From Blastocystis hominis (Eukaryota > Sar > Bigyra > Opalinata > Blastocystidae): DNA of 64,000 nt. A program made the translations under genes and the position numbers. Positions 21,579 to 33,105 of the stretch are shown here, piece by piece. Position 1 is the first letter of the stretch. Each line of letters starts with the position of its first letter. The notes beneath the pieces were generated by a model. The model did not search any database and had not been told where the DNA came from. It was given only the letters and a program-made list of their open reading frames with translations. Where the stretch lies: positions 427,939-491,938 of the forward strand of contig NW_013171860.1 of the NCBI RefSeq assembly GCF_000151665.1. The letters are read 5' to 3'.

Positions 21579-21586
21579 TGTTTGTT
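21579..21586 (+). promoter_or_regulatory. TGTTTGTT 3'-end signal of COPB2
   Basis: It starts 14 nt after the TGA. GCN1 starts only 67 nt farther on. Confidence 0.75.
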
Positions 21587-21652
21587 TTTATTCGGATGAT
21601 CAAGAATATTCCCAGAAAATTCTGTGATAACTAGGAAGTCAGAGTTTTTTTA

Positions 21653-24600
21653 ATGGAAGAATATTTTCAATCTATACATAGTAATATCGATTTGCAGAGT
21701 TTCCTCGAGATTCTTGAGGTGAATGAGGATGTTTTAGCTAAGAACTAGAAACTAGCTGCAGTGATCGAAACAGACACGATAGAGGTCGATAAAGCGGACG
21801 CCAAGAACGCTTTATCGGCATTCCTAAACTGTTGGCGATTTGCTTCGAAGGAGCATGCTGCGCTCCTGGAAGGATATTTTTCTTTACTCGCATCCCTCAA
21901 AGCTTTTGATAATGTTGTCAAACCGTTCCTAAAGCTGCTGACGTCAAATAGCGGACATCGCTCGGTTAAATGGTGATCTTCCTCGGTCCTTCTAACACCA
22001 AGGGTTTACAGACTGTTCCGCGTATGCAGCATTCTATCATCGAACAACATCCCCGATTTAGCAGAAGACATTCTCCGCACACAAGTTTGCACCTCCAAAC
22101 TGAGGTAACACGCAGGTCCAATTACTGGAGGAAATCGCAGAGCGGGACAAGCGCCTGTGCATTCTGAGCGTTCACTTCATGCTCGAGAAGAGCGGCGCGG
22201 CCAGCGACGACGAGAAAGACGCGTTCTTGCAGCGAGCCCTGTGCATCTGCGGCTCGAGCAAGGAGTCCTTGCTGCTCGCGAGTTGCTATCTCTGTAACGC
22301 GATCCACAACGCCGAGCTTCAATCAACCTCCCTCGCATCGATCGCCAAGAAGTACCTTGCTTTCTCTCTCTCTCCTTATCCTCCCTAGCTACCTCTCCAT
22401 CCTCTCCGCGGCCCGCAAAGTGCCTCCCAGCAGCGTGGTCCTCGCGGGCGGTTTGCTTACCGCGGCGTCGAGCCACGATCTGCTGTCCAAAGACCTCTTC
22501 CCCGCGCTGTCGCGCAGCGTGAAGCGCAACGCCGAGGTCGGCACGCCCTGCCTGATCGCCGCGTTCCGCTCGATCCGCGTGGATGCGTCGCGCTACCTCT
22601 CCTTCCTGGTGGACACCTGCATGCATCTCGTCAAGCAGGAAACGTCCGACGCGGAGACCCAGACCGCCCATCTGCTGCACGACGTGCTCTCGCATTGCAG
22701 CGACCCCGAGGCCGTCGTGGGCTTCGCCTCCGCCCTGCTCAAGGAAATGGACGCTTCGCGCCTCGCCCTCCCTGCGAAGCGCCGCGTGTACGTGGCGCTC
22801 AGCGAGATTCTGCGGTCGCTGGACGCGCGCGTCATGCAGAAATCCGACGTCCAGGCCTGCGGCCGCGATCTGCTGCCCGTCCTCCTCGCCGCCTACAAGA
22901 AAGAGGCCAACGCCGCCAACAAATGCTTCCTCATGGACGCGCTCGCGCTCGCCGTGCAGACGGCGCAGCAGATCCCCGCGGATATCCTCGCTCTCGCGGT
23001 CAGCGGCGCGAAACTCGCGGGGAACGCGAGCATTCCGGCGCTGTACCTGCTGAACTGCGCGGTTTCGCTGCCGGACGTGCCGCTGAACGCGAAGGAATTG
23101 CTCCCCGTGCTGGACGGCGCGATTCAGCGCGCCGCGGCGAAGCCGTTCCTGGATGGTCGCGGCGGAATCATCGCGATGGGAAGTGTGATCGAGATGGCGG
23201 TGAAGGCGGGGTGCGCCGTTCCGGATTCCGCGGTGAAGGCGACGGAGTTCAGCAGCTTCCTGTTCATGCGGAGCCTGTACGCGACGAGCAACGCGGAGGA
23301 GCAGGAAACGGTGCGGTGGTGCCAGCGCAGCGTGGTGCAGCTGCTGGAGCAGGCGATGAAGACGCACGTGTTCGACGCCACGCAGGAATGCCGCGTGAGC
23401 CAGCTGCTGTTCGATCTGGTGGTGGGCAATTCTGAGGGGATGGGACGTAGGCAATGCCGCGATCGGAGATCCGGGAGTCGGGATTGGCGATGCTGCGCAG
23501 CTTGGCGCGGGACCACGCGCGTCTCCACGCGCTCTTGGAGTCGTTCCAGTGCTGGCTGATGCGCAGCTCGGCGATTCCTTTCGTGAACGATGAGTACCCG
23601 CTGCCGCGCGAGCCGCTGGTGGACATGCTGAAGGCGATGCTGCACGGCGCGGTGGAGAACAACGACGTGGTGCTGGCGGCGTGGTGCGCGTCGCACCCGT
23701 TTATGAACGTCGGACACAAGCAGTCGGTGACGTGGCGTAGGCGAGGCGGCGAGGTGGGACGTAGACACGATCGCCCGGGAATTGCTGGGCTCGCTGCAGA
23801 GCATCGAGTGCAACGAGGCGATGCTGGAGGACGTGAAGGCGATGCTGGAGGACGAGGAACTGGGTCTGCAGACGGCCAATCGATGGACCGCGTTCACCAC
23901 CGAGCAGACGATCGTTCATCTGATGCAGCTCACGTCGCTGACCGAGCCCATCTACGGCGCTCTGATCGAGGAGATCAAGACGATGGCGCAGAGCCCCGCG
24001 GTGAACGAGATCTCCGCGAAGGATCTGAGCATCTGGCAGACGGAGGAGTTCGTGGTGTGGAAGCCGCGCGACGACTCCGGCTTCGACGACGAACCGAATC
24101 TGGCCTCGCAGAAGGCGAAGGAGCAGGCCAAGGCCAAAGCCAAGGCCAAGGCGGTGAGCCGCGCGGCGAAGAACGACGATCAGTGGGCGGCGCAGCTGAA
24201 GGCGGAGCTGAATAAGGACAAGCTGGCGAAGGACGTGGCGGACAAGGCGATCGCCGCACGCAACGAGGCGTTGCAGCAGCAGGCGGAGGTCCGAGCCGCG
24301 GTGGACGCGGTGGCCAAGGGGTACAGAGAGGCGCTGCTGCGACTGCGCTGCCTGGTGCTGGGCGGCAAGTGGGCTCTGGAGCCGCATCTGAACGAGATCA
24401 GCACGGTGGTGTCGGGACTGCTGGGCAATCCGCTGGTGACCCGATTGGCGCGCGAGTACGGTCTGCGGACGGAGGGTGACGCGTAGAGTGTTCCTGCAGT
24501 GCACGCAGTGCATCGCGGATGGGTCGCTCGCCGCGCAGCTCGAGAACTGTCTCTACACCGTCTTCTATCTCTCGCTCTGTACCCCGTTTCTCCGTTTCTT

Positions 24601-27600
24601 CACTCTAGACTCCATGAAGCAGCTCGTCGCCCTCGCTGAGCCGCTTCTCAGCACGTTCGTGCCGCTCTTCGAGGAGGACCCCGCGCCCTCCTGCTATCTC
24701 TCGCTCTTCCTCCCGCTGCTGAAGCCGCTGGCGTTCGCCCCCGAGGCTACCAGCATCTACTCGCACATCGTCACGCTGCTGAACTGCTTCGTGAGCACGG
24801 AGGACGAGACGTTGGAGTCGACGCTTCGCTTGTGCCGCCTGGAAGTGCTCGAGATCCTGCTCGAGATTCTCCGCGTGTCGCCGCGACTGGAGCCCTCTCC
24901 AGAGAGCGTGCTGATGGCGTACTGCGACACCTCCGTGCCGCTGCAGCCTCGCGAAGTGCTGCTTTTGCTGGGCGATCGCGGCCTGCTTTCGGACTCGGAG
25001 GATGTGCGTCTGAACGCGCTGATCAATCTGGACGGCGTGGAGAACTACGCGAGCAATCCTCTCTATGTGGTACCACTGCTCTCTTTTCTTTTATCTCACA
25101 CTCAGATCCGCCTGTACATGGCGCAGTACGACGAGGACGAGGAAATCGCCGAGGAGGCGCAGCTGCAGTGGGAGAAGAAGGCCATCGCGCTGCCCGCCTC
25201 GTTCCACATCCCGCTGTTCCAGCTGCTGGGCCACTCCGTGGGGAAGATCCGTCGCGCAGCGGCGCGTGCGATCGCCCACGGCCTGCTGGAGCATCCGGAG
25301 GCGTCGCGCGCGGTGCTGGATCGCATCGAGAAGAAGTGCGAGGAGGTGGAGGCGATCACGGTCCCTGCGGAGCGCAAGGCGCAGGAGCCGACGATTCTGG
25401 CGATGTTCTACTGCTTGGAGCAGTGCGCGGCGGAGAAGGCGGTGCAGGTGACGCTGCTGGACCAGCTGCTGGACCGGCTGTTCGACCGCGGATTCACGTA
25501 CAGCGAGAGCGAAGTGCGGGTGCAGGCGATGCACGCGGGCGAGAGCCTGATGGAGAACTACGGAGCGGAGTGTCCGGAGGAAGTGCTGACGTATCTGAAC
25601 AAGAAGCTGAGCGCGTTGGAGCAGGACGCCGACACGGAGGAAGCCTGCAGAATCCAGGACCACCAGCGCGAAGGCGGCATCGTGCTGCTGGGCAAGGTGG
25701 CTTGCTATCTGAAGGATGGCGATCCGCGGATCCTCAGCACGGTGGACACGCTGATCAACGCCCTGCGGATTCCTTCCGCGTCGGTCCAGGAGGCCGTGGC
25801 GCGCTGCCTGACGCCTCTCTTCAAGTACGACTGCGTCCACACCCAGGCCAAAACCTACGTGGACCAGCTGCTGAACCAGCTCACGACGAGCGAGGAGTAC
25901 GCGGAGCGGCACGGCGCCGCGGTGGGTCTGGCCGGAATCATCAAGGGAATGGGCAGCAAGGTGCTGCGCGACTTCGACATCATCTCGTTTATCGAAACGG
26001 CGGCGCGAAGCTCGTCGATGATCGCGCGCGAAGGCGCGATGCTGGTCCTGGGCTCGCTCTTCGACGCCCTCACCTTCATGTTCGAGCCCTACGTCGTGAA
26101 GTTCCTCCCGATCCTCCTCGAGAACTACTCGTCGCGCGACGAGCGCGTGCGGAAGGCCTCCGAGGCGGCGAGTCGCTCCGTCATGCGGAACTTGTCGCCG
26201 CACGGCGTGAAGCTCGTGATGCCGAAAGTGCTGGAAGGCATGGGCGACACGCGCTGGCGAACGAAGCAAGTGTCCATCCGCATGCTGGGCGCGATGGCGT
26301 ACTGCTCGCCGCAGAGCTTGTCGTCGTGTCTGCCGCGCATCGTGCCGCTGCTGACCGAGTCGTGCAGCGACGCGCACCAGGAGATCCAGCGATCCGCGCA
26401 GACCGCGCTGATGGACATCGGGAACGTCATCCGAACGCCCGAGATCGCCGACGTGCAGCAAGTGCTGCTGCAGGCGCTGGCGGAGCCGCACATCCACACG
26501 ACCACGGCGTTGAAGACGCTGACGGAGACGAGCTTCCACCACACGATCGATGCGCCCTCGCTGTCGCTGATCATCCCCATTTTGATCCGAGGCTTGAACG
26601 ACCGCGTGACGGACACCAAGAAGAAGGCCGCGCTGATTGTCGGCAATATCTGCTCGCTGGCGTCGCGCGACGACGTGCTGCCCTATCTGAGCAAGCTGAT
26701 CGAGCCCTTGAAGAAGTGTTTGGTGGACCCGCTGCCCGACGTCCGCGCCGTGGCCGCGCACAGCATCGGTCTGCTGGGCCGCGAGGTGGGCGAGGAGGAC
26801 ATGAAGGACCTGCAGGAGTGGCTGATCGAGAAGGTGTACGAGGACAGCACGGTGGCGGAGCGCTCGGGCGCCGCCCAGGGCCTCGCCGACCTGCTTTCTT
26901 CCTTCTCGGAGGCGCACTTCAAGGAGATTTTGAGCGAGCTGCTGCTGAACGCGACGCATCCGCGCGCGTGCGTCCGCGAGGGCGTGATGTGGACGATCTC
27001 CTTCCTGCCGTCCACGCTGGGCTCGCGGTTCGCCGCGCTGGTGCCGACCGTGCTGCCCGCGATCGTGAGTGGGCTGGCGGACGAGTCCGAAATGGTCGCT
27101 GAGGTGGCGCTGCGTGCGGGCCAGGTGATCACGAAGAACTACGCGAAGTCGAACTTGGAGAGCGTGCTGCCTCCGATCAAGGAGGCCATGATGGACGACG
27201 ATTGGCGCATCCGCCAGTCGTCGATCATGCTGATGGGCGAGCTGCTCTACACGCTGGGCAAGACGCGTGCTGTGGGCATGAGCGAGAGCGAGAACGACAC
27301 GGGCCTCTCCTCCGACAACGTGGAAACGCTGCTGCAGCAGGAGCTGGGCGTGGAGACGTGGACCGAGATCATGGCCTCGCTCTTCTACCTGACCACCGAC
27401 GTGACCGCCACGGTGCGGCAGTCGGCCTTCCAGGTGTGGAAGTCGGTGGTGAGCAACACGCCGCGCACGCTGAAGCGCGTGCTGGGCGAGCTGACGAAGC
27501 TCTGCTTCTCCATGTTCACCAGCGACAGCGAGAACAAGCGGATGCTCGCGGCGCGCTGCCTGGGCGAGATCGTGCAGAAGCTGGGCGAGTTCGTGGTCCC

Positions 27601-29925
27601 GCACGTGCTGGAGGTGCTGAACAACGGCATGAGCAGCGAGGACGCGGTCACGCGGCAGGTGGTGTGCATGGGCTTCGTGCAGGTGCTGTCGAACTGCTCG
27701 GCGGCGGTGGTGAAGAGCTGGGGCGACGCGTTCCTGCAGTCGCTGAAGGTGTCGATCTGCGACGAGGACGAGACGGTGCGGTCGGTGGCGGCGAACGCGC
27801 TGACGATCCTGCAGCGAAAGGGCAGCAGCAACGCGTTCAACTCGATCCTGCCGATCTTGCTGGAGGACCTGGAGTCGGCGGACAGCGGTCGCCAGCACAA
27901 CGCGATGAACGGACTGAAGCAGATCATCCTGGTGCAGGGCCGTCAGATGATCTCCGTGCTGTTCAACCGCCTCACCGCGCAGCCGCTGACGTGCTCGCAC
28001 CTCTACGTGATGCGCTGCATCCTCCCCACCACCAGCAAGTTCCTGCACTTCTTCTTCAGCGACATCGCGAACGACTTCCTTCTGCAGCTCTACGGGAAGA
28101 ACGACGAGGCCGAGACCCCCATGGAGGACCGCGAGCTGGCGGACGCGATCAGCCAGACGCTGCGCAGCATGGTGACGAGCATCGACACGACGGGCGTGCA
28201 GTGGCTGATCACGTGTCTGGACAAGATCAGCAACTTCGTGAACAACGGATATCGCCGCGAGGCCTGCTTGATGCTCGCCGAGTTCGTCGAGAAGACCACG
28301 GCCGACTTCGACGACCAGATCCAGATGGTGCTGCGGCTGGTGCTGAAGCGCTCCTCGGAGCACAGCCAGGACGTGCTGGACGCGGCGTGGAAGGCGCTGA
28401 ACGCGCTGTTCGCGCGCGTGAGTCCGACGGAGATGGTGCCGCACATCGCGTTCATCAGCAGCATGATCGCGACGGTGATCAGCACGGAGCGATACAAGTA
28501 GGCGACGAGAACACAAGGAGACTCACCGCTAGGCCCGGCGTGGATATGGAGACCTACGTGCTGCCCGCGTTCGCCGACAAGGCAGGACTCAAGCCGTTCT
28601 TCACGCTGCTGCAGAAAGCCATCATGTAGGGAGCAATGGATGAAGTTCAGCGTAGGGTCGCGCCCACCGAGAAGAAGGGCGACTGCGCGGCGCTGGTCTG
28701 TACGATTGGAGTCGTGGTGTCACGTCTAGGCGATCTGGTGCAGTACTCTCCCGCGCAGAACGTTCGCGTCTACGCGCTGCAGATCACGGGTCCGCTGATC
28801 CGCATCATCGGCGACATGTTCGACGTCACCACGCGCGTGCAGCTCTACCACGCGCTGAACCTGCTGCTCTCCAAGGCGGGCGACGCGCTGCGCCCCTTCC
28901 TGCCGCAGCTGCAGACCACGTTCATCCGCGCGCTGAAGGACTCCAACAAGGGCGTGCGTGTGGAGGGCGGCCAGGCGCTGGTGCACGTGGTGAGGCTCTC
29001 GGCGCGTATCGACAACGTGCTCTGCGACCTCGCGGAGAGCGCGCTGTCGCAGTCGGAGGAGATCCAGGAGAGTATTCTGGCGGCGCTGCAGGGCGCATTA
29101 CTGCAGGTCGGCGAGCGCATCCAGGACGCCACTTGCGACAAACTTACCTCCGTGCGCTTTTAAGCTCGTTTGCTGATGAGTAGAGCATGCTGCAGCTCAT
29201 CGAAGCCAAGGAGGAGGCCACGCGCGTGGCCGCCGCTCGCGTGCTGGGCGTGGCGCTCAAGTTCAACGCGGACGCGGCGTTCCAGTCGATCCTGGAGACA
29301 AAGATCCTCGCCGAGCCCGGCAATGTGAGCGTGGACGTGGTGCACGGCCGCTGCCTGGCGCTGGGCCAAGTGCTGCGGTACAACGCGGAGCGGTGCGCGG
29401 CGAGCCACGCGGCGATCATCGATCGGATCCGCGCGTTCCTGAAGAGCGACTCGCTGATGGTGCGGAAGGCGGCCATCTCCGACTGCAAATACGTGCTCAA
29501 CGCGTACTCGCTGCTCAGCGAGGCCGATAAGGTGGGAGTGATCGGGGTTTGTGAGGTAGGCGCGCGTGCTGGACGGGCTGCTGAACGATCTCTCGCTGTG
29601 CATTTATGACGGAAACTCCAGCGTGCGCTACGAGACGGTCATCTCCATCTCGCTGTTCGCGCGGGTTTGCAAGGACGCCAACGACGACCTGCTCGCCAAG
29701 CTCGTGCCCACGCTGCTGAAGAGCGTGCAGGACTCGTACGTGCCGGTGAAGCTGGCGTCGGAGCGCGCGCTGCTGCATTTGCTGCAGATCCACGAGAACC
29801 CGAGCGTGCTCGAGAACTACATCGGATCGCTCAGTGTCGCCGATGCGAAGTATTTGAGAACCTACGTGCAGAGAGTGCTGATTAAGTTGCCCAAGACCGC
29901 GGATGACGACCTGGAGCAATTCTGA
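21653..29925 (+). CDS. GCN1: GCN1, ribosome-collision sensor and eIF2-kinase activator
   Basis: Fifteen exons (21653-21718, 21749-21972, 22003-22084, 22116-22351, 22389-23421, 23451-23737, 23766-24455, 24487-24578, 24609-25066, 25106-28497, 28533-28625, 28656-28699, 28730-29151, 29184-29531, 29560-29925) give 2,610 aa with every junction in frame. It is a continuous HEAT-repeat protein; the middle eEF3-like region (ERHGAAVGLAGIIKGMGSKVLRDFDII, DTRWRTKQVSIRMLGAMAYC, PDVRAVAAHSIGLLGREVGEEDM) matches GCN1. Length is near the usual 2,670 aa. GCN1 binds collided ribosomes and activates GCN2. Three introns (24579-24608, 25067-25105, 28700-28729) are stop-free multiples of three, so retention would not truncate the protein. 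They were called from homology gaps and pyrimidine-rich ends. Third positions are very GC-rich. Confidence 0.95.
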
Positions 29926-29933
29926 GGGTGGAT

Positions 29934-29941
29934 TGTTTGTT
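29934..29941 (+). promoter_or_regulatory. TGTTTGTT 3'-end signal of GCN1
   Basis: It starts 9 nt after the TGA. The RPC8 start codon is 100 nt farther on. Confidence 0.75.
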
Positions 29942-30040
29942 CGAATCGCGTTGAGCGTGTCTCTCTCGCTTGGTGCAGGGGAAGGCTGCAGAGCGCTGCT
30001 TCCCAGTACCATCCTGTGAAAAGCGCACAAAATTTGAGCA

Positions 30041-30995
30041 ATGTTCATTCTCCTTACGATTAAGGACGTGATTCGGATTGAGCCCAGCCAATTCGGAGAG
30101 GAGCATGTGCAGGTAGGCGCTGCGAGCGGAGTTGCCCTGACCTTGTCTAGACGCTAATTAAAGAGATTAATCGGAAATATTCAAACAAAGTGATTCCCGA
30201 ATATGGACTGTGTATCGCATTCTACGACTTTGTGGAAATCGAGGACAGCAAAGTGTATCCTGGAGATGGAGCCTGTCACACGGGCGGTACTGAGCCTAAA
30301 AACGATATCAAACTTAGTAAAATTCCGCATGATCCTGTTTCGGCCAGTGGAGGGAGAGATCATTGTGGGAACGGTTTTGTCGAGTAACATGAGTGGCATT
30401 CGAGTTTCTTTAGAGTTTATGGATGACGTTTGGATTCCATCATACAATCGTAGGAATTGGCGGTTCTTTTTTGTAAACTTCAGTCCCCGATGTAAGCGTA
30501 TACGATCCGGTTCGACGGATTTGGGTTTGGCACTATCGCGACGGGGACCAGCAGTTGGATTTTGATATTAACACAGGCGAGTTTATTCGCTTCCGCGTCA
30601 TCGCCATTCAGTATAATCGAGTTGAGAGTGCTTTTCGAAATGCGAGGTAATCCTCAGAAAATAACACATTGGTCACATCAGAAGTGAAGAATGTCGAGCA
30701 CGAAGCGGATCGGAGCGTAGCGACATGATGATGATGATGTGTGAATGGTAGGTTCGCACGCGAACGAAGAGTATCGACGTGCAGGGTCCAGAAATAACGC
30801 GTCTACGCAGTTCGAGTGTGGATATGCGCGAAGACAAACTTTTACCTCCCAATCCAATGGCTTTAATTATATCTTTTTTAATTGTTGTTATTGTTATTGT
30901 GTTTTTTGAGTGTTTCTTTAACTTGGTGTACGGAGATATTAGCGTAGATGGACTTGGCTTGATCAAGTGGTGGATTCCCGATGAATCCGAGCAAT
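30041..30995 (+). CDS. POLR3H: RNA polymerase III subunit RPC8 (POLR3H/Rpc25), stop probably made by poly(A) addition
   Basis: Six exons (30041-30112, 30151-30286, 30318-30449, 30484-30627, 30658-30716, 30752-30994) give 238 codons, then a lone T at 30995. The N-terminal Rpb7-like domain reads MFILLTIKDVIRIEPSQFG, VIPEYGLCIAFYDFVEIEDSKVYPGDG and GVKFRMILFRPVEGEIIVG. The S1/OB part has VSLEFMDDVWIP and VWVWHYRDGDQQL. The C-terminus ends DGLGLIKWW, which is the true end of human POLR3H (GLGLLSWW). With its partner RPC9 it forms the polymerase III stalk for initiation. No stop codon precedes the octamer at 31000; cleavage 5 nt upstream leaves T, and added A would give TAA. A 23-residue hydrophobic insert precedes the final motif. 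The next genomic stop is TAA at 31025-31027. Confidence 0.9.
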
Positions 30996-30999
30996 TTTG

Positions 31000-31007
31000 T
31001 GTTTGTT
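31000..31007 (+). promoter_or_regulatory. TGTTTGTT inside the open frame of RPC8
   Basis: The motif is read in frame beyond the conserved C-terminus. Base 30995 (5 nt upstream) is T in codon position 1. Confidence 0.8.
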
Positions 31008-31032
31008 GCAAACAGAACGAACGCTAAATCGA

Positions 31033-31754
31033 CTATTTCTTGCCAGAGAGCATATACCGCATCGCTTCCTGCACCTTGACGGGCGCTGGCGGGAGGTTTT
31101 TGATCTCTTCCTCGGTGAGCGACGTGGGATTGTTCACTTTTTCGCCCACCACTTTCTCCACTTCCTTCATCCACTGCTCGAAGCTCGCGTAAATCCCTTC
31201 GTCCTCTCGCATGATTTTCTCTAACCGCTCGAATGGCGTCGTATCCACGTTCTTCGGCGAAGGCAGCGGCTTGGATTCTATGTCGCGAAGCTCCGATTCG
31301 ATGAATTGGCGATCCGAAGCCGTTAGACCCATCGATTTGAACAAGTCCTGGGGAGATTTGGATTTGAGGTTGGCAGGATCGGCTACAGCATCGCGTAGTT
31401 GCTGGATTGATTCGAATTCCTCGTCTGTAAAGCCTTCTCGAGAGATCGGAAGGTCATAGAGCAGAGAAGCGCGCTTTCGAGTTGGCTTTGATGATTTTGG
31501 ATGCTGTGGAGATTGAGAAGATGGTTTAGAATCAGGGGTTAGGGAGGATTTCGAGGCAGCAGGCAGATATGGACTCCTTTCCGAGTCATTCGGTTTTTCA
31601 TTGCTTGCATACACGATCTGCTTTGAAACATTTCGAATTGAACGCTGATCACGCAAAACCGCTTCAATTCGATTCTTTTCTTGTATTGATAGGGAAGGCA
31701 ATGCTGACTCATCGACTACACATGAATGCATACACATAAGACCAGACTTGACAT
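31033..31754 (-). CDS. Protein of unknown function (229 aa), charged and helical
   Basis: Two exons (31748-31754 and 31033-31715) with a 32-nt intron give a protein starting MSIDESALPSLSIQEKNR. The first exon is only 7 nt; it was chosen because it gives a clean ATG and a typical donor and acceptor. The middle is Ser/Pro/Lys-rich and probably disordered (residues 50-95). The C-terminal half is acidic and helical (FERLEKIMREDEGIYASFEQWMKEVEKVV). No catalytic motif, signal peptide or membrane segment is seen. It is convergent with RPC8 and lies 5 nt from that gene's genomic TAA. Confidence 0.55.
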
Positions 31755-31871
31755 AGCAGGTCTTGTTCTATAGCAACGTATTCCAGAAACACGCGCAAAC
31801 AAAAACGTGTTTCGAAGAGCACATCTTATCGCGAATAGTCGATTCATACGATAACTAATTATCGTTGTGAG

Positions 31872-32993
31872 ATGGACCCTTTCGTCCAGTCGTGTAACCT
31901 ATATCTTCAAGGTGCTCCCGTGAAAACAGTACTGGACACAATATTGTCGTGTCCTCACTGGAGCGAGGAATCGTTTCAGGATTGTGTTGTCAACAAAGTA
32001 TCGATGTAGCCATGTTTGTTATGATTGTAGATGATAAACCATCCGCTGATCGTCAAGAATGGTCGTGTTTTTGACTACGAGAGGCAGTTCATTCGTGGTT
32101 ATTTCGACAAACTCATGGAGAAGGACGCAGTAAGCGAACCCTGCCGTTTTTACTGTAGTACATTGCAGACTCGTTTGCAGCGGAATATGCTCGTGTGCAC
32201 TTGAAACAGTTGGCTTTTGATATTTTATTATTATTTACACGTAGTGAGGAGGAAGGAGAATACCACTTTCGGTATTACTCGCTTCCCAACACGGACGAGT
32301 TCATTCAAGTTCGGTTGAAGCGTTCTTCCAATTGTACTGCATTTCAAACCTGGGAAGCATGCTTTGCCTTGCTGGAGTGGGTTTTGACCCATTCCGCTGC
32401 ATTCAAAGACAGCACCATTTTGGAAGTCGGTTCTGGAAGTGGATTGTGTGGCCAAATGCTGCAGTGCATCGTGGAGAATTGTTCGGTGGTGATGAGCGAT
32501 TATTGCAATGAAGTGACCGAGTACATTCTGAGTAACGTGGAAGAAAGTGCGAATTCGATCGAGCGTTTGATGTAGATCGTGATGTGTTTGCTAGGCTTCA
32601 CAAGCCAGTTCCCGCCGTGGAGACAATCGATTTTTGCAACTTTGACAAGAACCAGATTCAACGCATTCATCCTGATGTGTTGGTCGCTACGGATGTGGTA
32701 TACAGATAATTGGATTGTGTTCACTGCAGACATTCTCACCTGATCTGATCGATGGATTAATCGAGCTGATTACCTACTCGCTTTCCGAATGTGGCTGTAG
32801 AATTGTTTGGATGCTTCCACCGTAGTGCGCCGAGCGTTTATCTGCTGTACCGTGCGAACGAAGGAGCTTTTCAACCGGTTTAAGGAGGGTTTGGAGGCAA
32901 AGGGGCTAGCTGTGACAGAACATGTGCTGGAGCAGCAGAACGTCTGGTACTACATGAAATACGCAGAAATCGTCCTTTTAGAAGTGTCATTGT
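31872..32993 (+). CDS. EEF2KMT: eEF2-lysine methyltransferase (FAM86/EEF2KMT), stop probably made by poly(A) addition
   Basis: Six exons (31872-31997, 32031-32129, 32159-32571, 32595-32697, 32730-32796, 32826-32992) give 325 codons. The N-terminal FAM86 region has HPLIVKNGRVFDYERQFI. The Rossmann methyltransferase core has ILEVGSGSGLCGQ (SAM binding), VVMSDYCNEV, the DVLVATDV post-II motif and FICCTVRTKELFNRF near the end. The family trimethylates a lysine of elongation factor 2. DPH1, which starts the diphthamide modification of the same factor, lies 6 kb away. The last coding bases run into TGTTTGTT at 32998; the T at 32993 (codon position 1) plus poly(A) would give TAA. The intron at 32572-32594 is only 23 nt. 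The genomic TGA at 33005-33007 overlaps the octamer. Confidence 0.85.
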
Positions 32994-32997
32994 GCCT

Positions 32998-33005
32998 TGT
33001 TTGTT
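32998..33005 (+). promoter_or_regulatory. TGTTTGTT inside the open frame of EEF2KMT
   Basis: Base 32993, 5 nt upstream, is T in codon position 1, the same geometry as in RPC8. Confidence 0.8.
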
Positions 33006-33105
33006 GAAATGATAGTGGTTCACAATTTATTGATAATCAAGGAGGTTGATCACTGTGCGCTTATTTGAATGTTTCACCGTTCATTATTATATTTGACCGA
33101 CAGGC

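Noticed and set aside
22177..28516. Very long minus-strand ORFs (425 and 1,141 codons) opposite GCN1
   Set aside because: They come from the GC3-rich codon bias of GCN1, which removes stops on the other strand. They are Arg/His/Leu-rich and match no family.
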